This document shows, piece by piece, positions 11,675 through 21,367 of a DNA stretch of 64,000 nucleotides (within the stretch, counting starts at the first letter, position 1; each line of letters begins with the position of its first letter). The notes beneath the pieces were generated by a model, which ran no database searches, had not been told where the DNA came from, and saw nothing but the letters and a program-made list of their open reading frames with translations. The stretch lies in NCBI GenBank assembly GCA_029948255.1, contig JALIZF010001790.1, positions 186,001-250,000 of the forward strand, read 5' to 3'. Both the position numbers and the translations under genes were made by a program. Source of the stretch: Telmatactis stephensoni (lineage: Eukaryota; Cnidaria; Anthozoa; Actiniaria; Isophelliidae).

Positions 11675-12994
11675 GATTCATTTACTAGACTCAAGTACGT
11701 AAGCTAAATTCTTTTGTAATTCTGTAAGCACTGATGTTTGTAGCCTCTACTTGATAGATGCCTACGACGGTTGCAGAGGTTTGGAAGATTTGCAGTATTT
11801 TTGTTGGGGACTCGACCGTCTCTCGGCTCATTTTGAATCCCCGCAACAGATAGCACTCGTTTTTTATGTTCAATATTTTTTATTTTCAATATTCAATATT
11901 CATATTCATCATAAGCATGGCCATTTTATTTAAGTCCTGCAGTCACTTGAACAATTCATTACTAAGATAAGAAGTGAAACCAAATTTCCAAAACGTAAAC
12001 ATTGATTAGAACGCGACCGGTAAAACCAATCGAGATGCTTTCAGGACTGTTATCAGTAAACCAATTTTCTTCTTTTTCCCCTATGATCAGTTGTGATTTG
12101 GTGTCGATCTTGAAGGAAAAATGGTTATCATGCTGATTTAAATATTACTTACAAAAAGGAATGTGAGCACTTGAGTAAACGAAATATCAAAAGGCATTGT
12201 GGTGTCGCTGCAGTTCACGATCAGTATATTTTCTCGGGCTTCGCTAGTATAAGTCTGTACAAGTCTCAACGACAATCCAAGATTCCCGTTAACGTATATT
12301 TTTATGGTCTACAGAAGCAAACTGAAAATCAAAATGAAAAGTAACGGCCGCGGTCTATGGTAGCATATTTATCGATAATTTTTTGCATTGAAGATTTTAT
12401 GATTGTAAAAAGGATATTGTGAAAAGTCTAGTCAGACTTTGTACAAATTGTGACAAATTCAATTACGGGCAAAAAAGGAATGTTGAAAAAAGGCACGATT
12501 GGCAAATTGCAGAATCGTTCAAACAGCACGATTGGCGTGAGCTAAAATAATTTAAAAACGCAAAATATGCGCGCTGAAGAGCGTGCAAAGGCGCGATATG
12601 CAGTCCGATAAATTGAATTATCTGCGAAAAATATTTCAACGGTAATGCTAGGTTCTTGAGCATTTCTCTTACAGATACTTACGAAACTCATCTAAAGTGG
12701 TATAAATTGAAAGATAATTTCAAGTGCACCTTATGTTTGAATTATGCAGAAACCGTGTCGTAAGGATTTGAAGAAAAGTAGAGAAAACGAAGAAGCATCC
12801 TGCACGACAAAAACGCACATTTTCGAACTACTACTTCAAATCATGTTTTTGTTTCGTTTGTGGCTACGTTTTCACAGATTCTTTTTATTCCTCGTTAATG
12901 TACTTGGTTTTTACTTTTATTATCCAAATTCTGTGTTTTATGGAATATAGCACGACAAAGTTATGGCAAGAAATCTAGCATTACCGTTTTTGTT
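11675..12994. other. Non-coding stretch before the Polinton-like element
   Basis: AT-rich sequence with many stops in all frames. Short frames (for example 11691-11873 and 12744-12950) have no recognisable features. No RNA gene or repeat boundary was identified. Confidence 0.5.
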
Positions 12995-14375
12995 ACGTTT
13001 GTGTACACCAACTCCGTGCGCAGGGCCGGGTGTTGTCGTAATTGTTGGGAAGCAAGGCATAAAACACCTCGGCGTCGGATGGGACGGCTTGGAAGTCCCG
13101 ATCGGTTCTTCGCCACCCCAATAATTCCAAGATGTCTTGAGAAAAACCCAGTGCCGTGCCATCGCGAACGCTTAAGGTTTTGTAGGACGAATCGATGTCG
13201 GCTCTTCCTGGAAATTTGGTCAGACTCGATTTGTAGGGAGGCACCACTTGAGGCAAGGTCGCGTATTCCGAGATCCAATAATCCTTCCCTATTCCGTGGG
13301 TCGGTGCCATTCCCAAGACGTCGGTCACTAAATGACCCCTTTTTAGTAGGACGCTTGGAACGTGATTTTTTGGAAGGCCATAAGTGAACCAATCAATGAC
13401 GCATTTGGGGGTGTCTTTGTCGTACGTCCACCAAAAAAAGCACCAAGGGATGTTCTTGTTCATCCATTCTGTAATTTCAAAAGGGGTGTAGTTTCCAGCC
13501 GGCAAATAATACGTCTGCGCGGGGCCAGGATAATACGTTTTTCCCCCTCCGGCGTCCTTGGTGAATCTCAACAAAGCCAGTGTAATGGGCTCTGTTCCTT
13601 GAATGTTGATCTCTCGATGGTATCGTAGCACGGATCGAATCTTCTTGACCAACTCGACACGATCCTGGGGTTTCTCTGGAAGACTCATGTACTTCCACGT
13701 CCACGCCGAAAGATCGTTTTGGCTATAATCCGTACGCTTTCCCAAATACAGACCGCTCTTTTTCAAACGGGTTGGTCCTCCCGTAAGGCGTGAAGGAAGA
13801 ATCAGCTGCGTCATGCTCACCTCGTACTCATCTTGATCCAACTTCAAGGGGGGCTCGATGGCGGTCGTAAACTGGGTACTGGTGTTCGTGGGGTACAATC
13901 CAGAATTGTTGTTGCTCATCAACAACAGGTGGACTCCGTCGGCTTCCATAGCCGCCCTCAAATGAAGATTCACCACGACCGTTCCGTTTAAAAAAGGGAT
14001 GGCTCTATCCTTCTCATCACGCACTTGAATCTTGATCTGACGCACGTACGAAAGTTCAATTTCCTTGAACTCTGGACGGATGATCTCTACAAAATGATTT
14101 TGCTCTTTGCTCGAATTGTCCATTTCCACAATCCTTAACAAACGCTTTTGCTCTTGCCCCACCAGAGTGGTTTCAATGATGTTGCAATACAGGAATACGG
14201 CGTGCTTCCCCCCATAATCTTCTTCGATCGGGGGTAACACCACCGAGGTCAACGCCACTTTCCATCCTTCGTTCAACGGAAAATGCAAGGGACTGTTCAA
14301 GATCAAGGAAAACGTTGAGGCCATGTTGGTGCCGTCGCTTAGGTTGTTGCTCGGAATAGTTAAATTGAAACTCAT
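12993..14375 (-). CDS. Polinton-like element terminal protein, 460 residues, tandem domain
   Basis: An intact frame. Its ATG overlaps the integrase stop codon by four bases (ATGA), suggesting a tightly packed unit. The N-terminal part appears to contain the same motif twice. Near residue 4 it reads L-x-x-SNN, then an Asn/Thr pair, Phe, Pro-Leu, Trp-x-V-x-L and LPP; near residue 150 it has MSNNNSGLYPTNTSTQF, then PPLKL and an LPS end. I recall similar motifs from uncharacterised proteins of animal Polintons, possibly virion components, but this is unproven. No signal peptide, membrane segment or catalytic motif is evident. The C-terminal residues are encoded by the terminal repeat, so the natural C terminus may be affected by truncation. 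Confidence 0.6.
   Translation of the reverse strand: MSFNLTIPSNNLSDGTNMASTFSLILNSPLHFPLNEGWKVALTSVVLPPIEEDYGGKHAVFLYCNIIETTLVGQEQKRLLRIVEMDNSSKEQNHFVEIIRPEFKEIELSYVRQIKIQVRDEKDRAIPFLNGTVVVNLHLRAAMEADGVHLLLMSNNNSGLYPTNTSTQFTTAIEPPLKLDQDEYEVSMTQLILPSRLTGGPTRLKKSGLYLGKRTDYSQNDLSAWTWKYMSLPEKPQDRVELVKKIRSVLRYHREINIQGTEPITLALLRFTKDAGGGKTYYPGPAQTYYLPAGNYTPFEITEWMNKNIPWCFFWWTYDKDTPKCVIDWFTYGLPKNHVPSVLLKRGHLVTDVLGMAPTHGIGKDYWISEYATLPQVVPPYKSSLTKFPGRADIDSSYKTLSVRDGTALGFSQDILELLGWRRTDRDFQAVPSDAEVFYALLPNNYDNTRPCARSWCTQT
12995..13027 (-). repeat. 33-bp terminal repeat of Polinton-like element, copy 2
   Basis: Exact inverse match to 277-309. On the minus strand it forms the last codons of the terminal 460-residue gene, so coding sequence runs into the terminus. 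Outside it (below 12995) the sequence becomes AT-rich host-like DNA. Confidence 0.6.
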
Positions 14376-15485
14376 TCTTCGGGAATCTTCTGCATTTGTT
14401 CTCGGTAGAATTGACCAGGTACCAACTTTCCTTCACTGTCGGATAACCGGTAAGTGAAGGGGTGCGTCTTGGATAACACTTGGCGAATCGAATAAACGTC
14501 TTCGGTCCTCCACTTGGATTTATACCCTTTCTCGAAGGCGTTCTTGTTGAGCTTCTTGTCGGTCACCCACACGCGATCCCCCACATCGAACAAGGGTTTG
14601 ATGGACTTTTTCGTCTTTTTCTCTTTCTCGGGGACTGGAACCACATCGGCATGGGATACCATAGCTTGCTCGGATGCAGCGGGGCGCTTCCGGTCTTCTT
14701 TTTTCTGACGTCCAAATAAATAGCGCCACACGTCTCTCGAATTGTCCACTCTCACCTGGTTTGGCGCAATGCCTATACTCCGGTGTACGCTGTTGTTGTA
14801 CCCCTCGACGACTTTGGGCAGCAAATCGGTCCACTTGTGACTTTGTCGGTAATCCATGGCTTGCCACATTTTTCCCATCACCGTTCGAATCGCCCTTTCC
14901 ACAATGGCCGCTTTGACATTTTGATGAGTGTAGAAATGGCGAATTCCCATGTGCTTTAAAAACGCTTGAAAATGGGCCCCTATGAACTCGCTTCCTTGAT
15001 CGGTTTGTAACACCAGGGGCTGACGCCCTGCTCGTTCGGTCAGTTTTTTAAACCCTTTCAAAACATCTTCGTAATGCTTGCTCTTGAGGGGTTCAGCCAA
15101 CACGCAGTGTGACAAAATGTCGATACAAATCAAAATATAACGATGACCGCGATTTTCCTTAGCATACTTCTGCAAGTCAGCGAGATCCGCTTGCCATTGC
15201 TCATTGAGCCCGTCGACATACGTTTGGCGCCGCTTGAATCTCTTTCTGACTGGAATGAACTTTTTTATAATGCTTTTGGCTCATTAACCACTGTTTGGTC
15301 TCACGAGGAGCGATACCATGTTCTTTGCCATAACGCTGCAATGCTTTCAAACCGCTAAACCCCGCACCACTAGTGACGTCGTAATAGGCAGCGGAAAGGA
15401 CGTCGTGAACTTGTTTTTTTCTCGTCTTTTTGGATTCTTCTTTCGTTTTTGCTTTCTTTCTTGCCGTCTGCCTGGCCGCCGCCAT
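14372..15485 (-). pseudogene. Polinton-type RVE (DDE) integrase, frameshifted
   Basis: Two frames make up one integrase. The upstream frame (15201-15485) has a basic start and a YYDVTSGAGFSG segment matching the conserved N-terminal region of Polinton integrases. The downstream frame (14372-15175) carries the catalytic core: first Asp in CIDILSH, second in TDQGSEF, and Glu in VERAIRT. It ends with a C-terminal region containing GDRVWV, typical of integrase DNA-binding tails. The frames part near a run of six A (minus strand) at 15261-15266. The break could be a genuine lesion, an assembly error in the homopolymer, or recoding. The enzyme would insert the linear element into host DNA. The next gene starts within its stop codon. 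Confidence 0.8.
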
Positions 15486-15699
15486 CCACCCAACGCCTCA
15501 CTGCTGACGCCACTTCGACAGTCGCTCTAAGACAACTGAAAAACGCAACTATCCACTCGGGTTTTATGAATTGGGGCCTTTTTATCTTGTTTCCCATCCT
15601 CTCTCTCTCTCTCTCTCTCTTACTTTAGCAGAGTCAATGGCAAACACGCTACTAATGCACCATTTCTTTTATTGCTCCTTTTATACTTTTTGTTTTGCT
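15486..15699. other. Intergenic region with (CT)n tract
   Basis: Separates the integrase start from the next upstream gene. It contains a CT-dinucleotide run at about 15598-15620 on the plus strand. No palindromic CCCATGG box is present. Confidence 0.6.
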
Positions 15700-17433
15700 C
15701 TACATTTCAATGGTTTTCAATTCTCCCTGTACAATGCGGTATTGCCTAGCAAATGGAGTCTCTAACTCAAACTCAAAAGTCTTTTCCACGCCTATACTCT
15801 TGCGCATCGCGCATCTCTCACCCTTCCACTCACAACGGTTCTTCACTTTGCTCTGCACTAGATTCACGACCGTGTACAAAAGCTCCAAATACCCTTTCTC
15901 GCTTCTTGAAGCCCCTCTCTTGTAATCACTCTTCCACATATCATTCATCTTCATCCTCATCGTCTCCGACAACGACATCATGCCTCCCAAGATCAATTCC
16001 AACAATTCCTTGACGTTGTTCCACAACATCTCCAAATACACCCCCTTCTTTGGGGAACAATAGACCGGAAAGCGAACCGGAGTGGGACACTGAAACACAT
16101 AACGACCCTTGATGGTCCAACCGTTCTTCTCTTCAAACCGAGGTCGTTCCTTATACCACTGCAACACTCCACCATCCTCTCCCCATTCCTCTTCTTCCTC
16201 AAACTCAAACACCACACAATAGGAGGGCGTCTTCCCTTGGCCCACCTCTCCCCAAGAGGGGACACTGTACAACCTTGTAGGAGTCTCCAGAACCTCCTCC
16301 GATGAGGCACTGACCATCTCATCCGCTCGCACTTCCCAATATTCCAACACCATCATCCTGCAATACTCTTTTCTCAAGGCCCCTCCAATAATGCGATCAC
16401 ACAGTTCCAACGTCGTGTCCCCTTCCCAATACGACAGCTCCCGTCTCACTTCCATCACTTTCTCCCCCGTTAAATGTTCCTCCTTCAACACGGGCGATTT
16501 TGCAGCCCATTTGCGACGTATCACTTCTGAAAACACGTATTGGCCCGTTTCTTTCATCACCTCCAACTGAACAAAAACCGACCAATCATCCACATCCTCT
16601 TCAATCTCATAATGCTTCGAACACATCCTGTGAAGATCTAGCGCCATCGTTCGTGCCATTGGACCATTCACAAAACGAGCTCGAAAATACAACTTCGCTT
16701 CCAGAACACTCGAGTCCCCGCACATCCAACACGTCCTTCCTGCCAAACACAATGCTTTCTCCATCTCGTACCGAGCCTCCCCCCACCGATTTCTTCCGTA
16801 CATTATACAAATCTTCCTCCCCAGTCGTGCTTGTTCCAGACAGTCGTCCAGCTCATCCGCTCCGTCGCACATCACACTTACAGGATGAGGTTGCAACCAC
16901 ATCTCCTCCTTCAAAAAAGGACTCTTCTTCTCTAAACGCCAATCTCGAATCGCTCTCGGTCCATACACCCTCTCTCGTAAACGGGGCACTTCACACAAAC
17001 ACATCCCGTACTCGGGAGACCCTCTCACTCGTTCCACGAGCACGAAATATCGCTTTCCTGGGTCCGTGTCCCGCAACACGTCTGCAATGTGCAACGCACT
17101 TTCCACCAATGTGGCTTCCCACCACTGCACACCCCCTTCCAATTCAAACACCATCAAACGCGTTTCATGGTCGTCCTTTCGCAATTTACTAGCATGTAAC
17201 ATCTCCACTAAATTCCAATCCATACTACGACTTGTCAACAATTCCGACATCACAGCATGCTTCTGGCCCAACTCCACCTTGGGTTCCCTTTGAGCCTGTC
17301 GAGCTTGCAGATACCTCCTCAAGTATTCCGACTTACTTTCTACCGACCAACCTTGGCCGACTTTCAAATTCATCCAACACCAAGGATAGTCCACACTAGG
17401 CTCTAACGCTATTCTAGGTATATTGCACATCAC
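15700..17433 (-). CDS. Polinton-like element protein, 577 residues, unknown
   Basis: A long uninterrupted frame, the largest in the element. It is rich in charged residues and Trp, with scattered Cys including one CWMCG pair near residue 230 and an acidic EEEEEWGEDGG stretch near residue 425. The C-terminal third is mixed helix-like and basic. No P-loop, protease triad, jelly-roll signature or polymerase motif is visible, and I do not recognise the family. It ends 10 bp from the next upstream gene, suggesting co-expression with it. The good frame conservation contrasts with the broken polymerase and argues it is a real protein. Confidence 0.6.
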   Translation of the reverse strand: MMCNIPRIALEPSVDYPWCWMNLKVGQGWSVESKSEYLRRYLQARQAQREPKVELGQKHAVMSELLTSRSMDWNLVEMLHASKLRKDDHETRLMVFELEGGVQWWEATLVESALHIADVLRDTDPGKRYFVLVERVRGSPEYGMCLCEVPRLRERVYGPRAIRDWRLEKKSPFLKEEMWLQPHPVSVMCDGADELDDCLEQARLGRKICIMYGRNRWGEARYEMEKALCLAGRTCWMCGDSSVLEAKLYFRARFVNGPMARTMALDLHRMCSKHYEIEEDVDDWSVFVQLEVMKETGQYVFSEVIRRKWAAKSPVLKEEHLTGEKVMEVRRELSYWEGDTTLELCDRIIGGALRKEYCRMMVLEYWEVRADEMVSASSEEVLETPTRLYSVPSWGEVGQGKTPSYCVVFEFEEEEEWGEDGGVLQWYKERPRFEEKNGWTIKGRYVFQCPTPVRFPVYCSPKKGVYLEMLWNNVKELLELILGGMMSLSETMRMKMNDMWKSDYKRGASRSEKGYLELLYTVVNLVQSKVKNRCEWKGERCAMRKSIGVEKTFEFELETPFARQYRIVQGELKTIEM

Positions 17434-17443
17434 ATCATCTACG

Positions 17444-18343
17444 CTAGTGGCACCAGGAAAACTGATAACACTTCTGCACTGTCAAACACAATTTACACAA
17501 GTCTCTAAACTCCTTCTTGGTCCACCAGCCTTCAATCAAAGACGTTTCGTCCTCGGCCCACTCTTCCTCCACAAAAATGCCTTCCTTTGGCCTCCCTCCT
17601 GCAGCTTCGGGTATCGTACTCCCCACAACAAAGAAAGAACTCACTGTGCTAGCCAACACACTTTCACACTGCCTCAGCTTTCTGTCGCGACCTGACCTAC
17701 AAAATAACACACTACTCTTAGTCAAAGGTTTACTCTGTCCATCGACAGGACACAGTTCATTGCCAACCTTGGGCTTTTTTCCTTCTCCTGGTGGGGCTTC
17801 TTTGGGAGCCTCAATCAGAATAGCTTGTCTCTTCTTTCCTCGAGGCGGCACCAGTTCGGCCAATTCACTGGCTTGGATCAGTTCCTCACACCGTTCTCGC
17901 GACGACAATGGAGTCACCGTTTCAGAATGGCTTTGGCGAATGAGCGTCTCCATGACCTTCCTGTCCACGTCTGCCAAGAGCAGCAACAGCTCCGTCAAAA
18001 CTTCTTCGCTAATCAACAATGGCCGGTTTTTGATCCACGTTGCCCACTGCTTCATCTTCATCTTGTAAAAGCGTTCCAACACATAACCCATTTGACCCAT
18101 CGATGTTTCTGGACAACGTCGCGATCTCACTTCTGTTTTGGAGGCCTCTTTTTTCTTTTTCAGACCGATCTCCTGGGCCTCGGCAATTGCTCTTTGCAAC
18201 ACCCCTTTCACTTCATCGACATACTTTTGAGAAGGGTCCTCTTCAATCACTGCGGTTGCTGCTAATGACTCCTCGGGCTTTTTCTCCTCAACAACCCTTC
18301 CTCCCTCAACCATTGTATTGTACAACCAGTCCATGCCGTTCAT
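17444..18343 (-). CDS. Polinton-like element protein, 299 residues, unknown
   Basis: An intact frame just upstream of the 577-residue gene. The N-terminal part is Glu/Lys-rich with a predicted helical segment (about 35-75), followed by a Leu-rich helix (EVLTELLLLLADVD, around 115) and a basic PPRGKKRQA patch. The C-terminal third has Trp and Cys residues. No enzymatic motif is visible. Two copies of the element's palindromic box (18422-18462) lie about 80-120 bp upstream, so it is probably the first gene of a small transcription unit with 15700-17433. Confidence 0.55.
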   Translation of the reverse strand: MNGMDWLYNTMVEGGRVVEEKKPEESLAATAVIEEDPSQKYVDEVKGVLQRAIAEAQEIGLKKKKEASKTEVRSRRCPETSMGQMGYVLERFYKMKMKQWATWIKNRPLLISEEVLTELLLLLADVDRKVMETLIRQSHSETVTPLSSRERCEELIQASELAELVPPRGKKRQAILIEAPKEAPPGEGKKPKVGNELCPVDGQSKPLTKSSVLFCRSGRDRKLRQCESVLASTVSSFFVVGSTIPEAAGGRPKEGIFVEEEWAEDETSLIEGWWTKKEFRDLCKLCLTVQKCYQFSWCH

Positions 18344-18421
18344 TGTGGCGAACTTCCTACGCGAATGGGGCCCACTTCTTTTCGAATTCCCCCTTTTATC
18401 CCCTCTTCACTGAAACAAAAT

Positions 18422-18462
18422 TGTCCCCTGGTACAAAATTTTTATCCCATGGTACAAATTTT
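18422..18462 (-). promoter_or_regulatory. Palindromic CCCATGG boxes upstream of 18343 gene (2 copies)
   Basis: Two adjacent boxes, TGTCCCCTGGTACAAAAT and TTTTATCCCATGGTACAAAT. They match boxes at 20199-20280, 21327-21367 and 25582-25622, each upstream of a minus-strand gene of the same element. The core is nearly palindromic and AT-rich on both sides. Confidence 0.6.
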
Positions 18463-18476
18463 GTTTGATTTTCTTC

Positions 18477-19325
18477 TTACAAGAAGGGGTTGATGTAGTG
18501 ATGGTAGAAGCTTAACCGCATGCCTAAATTGAACAACGGAAACTCCTCCATCCACTGGCCTAACTCAAACTCTGTCATTAGTCTCTCAATCATTCCCTCA
18601 ATAAAGACATAACACCACCATGGTTTCGCTCGAATCACACCACAGCATTCTTGATTCTCGTGACTTATGTTCTGTCTCAAACACCAGCAACATGTCGTAC
18701 GAACGTGCATGCTTCGTTCGATATGAAAGTTCACATCTGGGTTAATGATCACCCCCATCAGTCGCTCACACACCATCTCTAGCAAAAAATTTTCAAAACA
18801 GTTCGCATCGTGAAATCGACGCGGTCTATACACCTGGTCAGAATAATACACTAGACACTGTCCAAATTGCTCGTCTTGACATTGTACTTCCACGTTCATC
18901 TCTACGGTGCTCTTTCCTCTTGCACAGTCCGGCGTCACCACCAGCAAACATTTCGATTCCATTTGACTCTGCGCAATGTCGCAGACCAACTGCCGAATCA
19001 AATGGCTTGTCTTCCAGTCGAGAACCTGACCTCTTTTAAACAGATGACCCTCAGTGGCTATTTTCTGCTCTTTCAAGAAAGAAATCGCTTCTATCTCGGC
19101 CTTCTGATACCGCACCAATGTATGCATACTCGCTGTCTCCACATTGTGAAATAGTCGCACTCGAGCTCTCGGCTTACGAAAACATCGTTTCTTCATCTTT
19201 GAGTAGGAAGTAAGCAGCTCATTACAAAACAGACAGTCCTCTTGTTCTTCCATCGTCTTAGACGTCTTCCCTATAAAGACCCCTGGAGTAGCAACCAAAG
19301 ACATTTTCACCCCGGTTGGGCCCAC
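18477..19325 (-). CDS. Polinton-like element protein, 282 residues, Cys-containing, unknown
   Basis: An intact frame with CxxC pairs (CLFC near residue 33, CCWC near residue 215, later CC), suggesting zinc binding. The central part is a mix of basic and hydrophobic segments. No known domain is recognised. A second Met at residue 8 is an alternative start. No palindromic box lies directly upstream (19326-19481 is C-rich with a CA repeat), so it may use another promoter class. Confidence 0.5.
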   Translation of the reverse strand: MGPTGVKMSLVATPGVFIGKTSKTMEEQEDCLFCNELLTSYSKMKKRCFRKPRARVRLFHNVETASMHTLVRYQKAEIEAISFLKEQKIATEGHLFKRGQVLDWKTSHLIRQLVCDIAQSQMESKCLLVVTPDCARGKSTVEMNVEVQCQDEQFGQCLVYYSDQVYRPRRFHDANCFENFLLEMVCERLMGVIINPDVNFHIERSMHVRTTCCWCLRQNISHENQECCGVIRAKPWWCYVFIEGMIERLMTEFELGQWMEEFPLFNLGMRLSFYHHYINPFL

Positions 19326-19387
19326 TCCCCCCGCGACATCTCGGTCCTATTCCCCCACTCTTCCCCCCCCGGGGACCTCCCTGAGTT

Positions 19388-19416
19388 CCTACACACATCA
19401 CACACACACACACCAA
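19388..19416. repeat. (CA)n microsatellite
   Basis: Short CA-rich tract between two genes of the Polinton-like element, following a C-rich stretch at about 19330-19380. Confidence 0.8.
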
Positions 19417-19481
19417 GACTAGTTCAACAACCATTTTTATTATCACATTTCTCTTATGGCCCTCAAAAGGGTCTACACTTT

Positions 19482-20099
19482 TTAATCGTCGTCGTCACTA
19501 TCAACAATCATCTGGGATGGTTGGTCCCAATCCATCAGAGGCTTTGGCTTCTTGATCTTGATCGTCTTCACCTTCTTCCTCTTCGCAGGAACTACTTCTT
19601 CTTCTTCTTCCTCTTCCACGGTCTCTTCTTCTTTGCTGACTTCTTTGCTCCCCTGCTGTTTCATCTGCTTCTTTGCTCGCACCTTCTGGAACACTTCACG
19701 AATCTCCAGCTTGCCGTACTTTTCCAACCATTCTCGGTCGTTTTGTCGGGTACCACTAAAGCCATAATCAAAGCTTTCGTTGATGTAAAACCGCTTACAC
19801 TGCTTGTTGGGTCTTTTAGCATCACAGGAAAAAAATACCTTGTGGTGGTTGGGACCGTCAGATTCACACCTCTTCAAGGCCATGTACAACATGTGCTCGC
19901 ATTTTGGCCACTCCATCGCAAAATCCAGAGGATGTTCCATCAGCGTATATTCTTTAAAACGCGACATTTTCATCAAAGCTTCCCACAAAACAGGCACGTG
20001 CTTCTTAGGAACCATCATATTGCAGCCTAACTTCCCGTTTTTGAAATCCACTTCTCGCCCAAACCTTCGTAGAATCACTTGGGTCCACCGAAGTTGCAT
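19482..20099 (-). CDS. Polinton-like element protein, 205 residues, acidic C terminus
   Basis: Intact from an ATG at 20099; the frame stays open a little further upstream without an earlier ATG. The first 130 residues look globular, with several Cys and Trp (CEHMLYMALKRC, FFSCDAKRPNKQC). The rest is low complexity: Lys-rich, then a poly-Glu run, a basic KRKKVKTIKIKK cluster that could be a nuclear localisation signal, and a final SDDDD. The function is unknown; a nucleic-acid-associated or virion core role is conceivable. Four palindromic boxes lie 100-180 bp upstream. Confidence 0.55.
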   Translation of the reverse strand: MQLRWTQVILRRFGREVDFKNGKLGCNMMVPKKHVPVLWEALMKMSRFKEYTLMEHPLDFAMEWPKCEHMLYMALKRCESDGPNHHKVFFSCDAKRPNKQCKRFYINESFDYGFSGTRQNDREWLEKYGKLEIREVFQKVRAKKQMKQQGSKEVSKEEETVEEEEEEEVVPAKRKKVKTIKIKKPKPLMDWDQPSQMIVDSDDDD

Positions 20100-20198
20100 A
20101 CGGCGTGTTGCAAAAACAATTCTTGATGTCCATGTTAAATGCGTGACCTAACTGCGCCTTGGACTCGCTGTTTTATAGACAAAAGCCAGACTCGGTTT

Positions 20199-20280
20199 TT
20201 TTATCCCCTGGGACAAAATCAGACCCCTGGAACAAAACCGTTTCCCATGGAACAAAATTTTTATCCCATGGAACAATTTC
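20199..20280 (-). promoter_or_regulatory. Palindromic CCCATGG boxes upstream of 20099 gene (4 copies)
   Basis: Four tandem boxes: TTTATCCCCTGGGACAAA, GACCCCTGGAACAAAACC, TTTCCCATGGAACAAAAT and TTTATCCCATGGAACAAT. This is the densest cluster of the motif in the element. They lie directly upstream of the 205-residue gene. Confidence 0.65.
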
Positions 20281-20479
20281 CTCACGAAAAGCGACAGGCT
20301 CCAACGTGCCAAATCATCTAGACGTGAGAATAATAAGCACAGTATTATTATCTTTGCCATCCCCATCAATCGGAGTTGGAGAATAAATTCTATAAAACTC
20401 TCCTTCCCCCCGCGTAATTGAAGACGCATTCCTTCCTCCCCAAACTCCCTCATGACGAATCTGGTCCCCCCTCTCAGAA

Positions 20480-21326
20480 TCACCACACTTTTATATAGCT
20501 TTTAAAAGCGTTTATTTCAGAAGCTAACTTCAAAGCTACACCTTTAGGAATATTACCAAACAAATCCACATATTCTATTTTGCTAGGATTCCTATTCATT
20601 ATCTTACAAAAATCCTCTATTGCTACAAGATACCAATTTTTACACTTCTTTTCTTCTTTTACGCAGCTAGAGCAAAGATTTTGGTTTCTAAACATCACCG
20701 CTTTTTTACAGTTAAAACCATAGCGATCGCACCAATGTCTCCCGTCACACATCAACGATAACGTACACACAGACACTTTAGCTACTACTGTTCGTTTTCT
20801 TTTTCGTGTGTCGTACTGCTGCTCACACCTTATACACTCCCTACATAAATGACAAGTGTCGAGGCAGGTGCAAATCTTGTCACAGTTCGATACATCAATA
20901 CAAAAATATGTGTCCCCTTGTAACGTCATCGCGCTGGGTAGTACACTCCACGAATTCTGAAATCCCAAACCCCTCATTCTTCTCTGGTGATCCTCTCGGT
21001 AGTTCCTTCCCCAACAATTTCGCATCTTGGGCATCTTCTCTGACAACATCACCATCTTTTCTTCTCTTTCGTTGTCACTTAGGTGTTGTGTAGCTGTTTC
21101 CAAGAAAGACAGCGATGGTGTCATCCAAGGACAGTCAAATAAATGCCAACTTTCCATCTTTCTCAACCACCTTTCTTGAGTTTTCTCCAGAGTGGAAATA
21201 AAAGTTCCTTCGGCGCTCCTCTGATGTCCGATTCATGAAACATTCCAATGTTTGCTTAGCTGCTTTTACTACCCACGCACACTGGTCGCATTTGCAATGA
21301 CATTGACAATCCGTTTGGAAAATCAT
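20480..21326 (-). pseudogene. Cys-rich zinc-binding-like protein, frameshifted
   Basis: Two frames overlap by about 30 bases. The upstream one (21135-21326) starts with an ATG and a Cys-rich CQCHCKCDQC stretch. The downstream one (20480-21166) has no ATG at its start and continues with a long Cys array (CDKICTCLDTCHLCRECIRC) and more CxxC pairs around residues 145-175. Together they suggest one Cys-rich, multi-zinc protein with a break at about 21135-21166. The family is not recognised. Two palindromic boxes begin at the base before the upstream ATG, so the promoter would be immediately adjacent. Confidence 0.55.
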
Positions 21327-21367
21327 TTTTTTCCCGTGGGATAAATATTTTATCCCATGGATCTTTT
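21327..21367 (-). promoter_or_regulatory. Palindromic CCCATGG boxes upstream of 21326 gene (2 copies)
   Basis: TTTTTCCCGTGGGATAAATA and TTTTATCCCATGGATCTTTT. The boxes fill the whole 41-bp gap between the gene starting at 21326 and the one ending at 21368. Confidence 0.6.

Noticed and set aside
16500..17192. 230-residue plus-strand frame opposite the 577-residue Polinton-like gene
   Set aside because: Low-complexity Ser/Pro/Thr composition and complete overlap with a longer, better frame; a shadow.
19242..20030. 262-residue plus-strand frame
   Set aside because: It overlaps two minus-strand genes and is Phe/Leu/His-rich, typical of antisense to Lys/Glu-rich coding sequence.
20480..21326. 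Idea that the Cys-rich Polinton-like gene is a RING or B-box protein like those in the LTR elements
   Set aside because: Its Cys spacing is dense and irregular without the Cys/His order of a RING; only zinc binding can be suggested.
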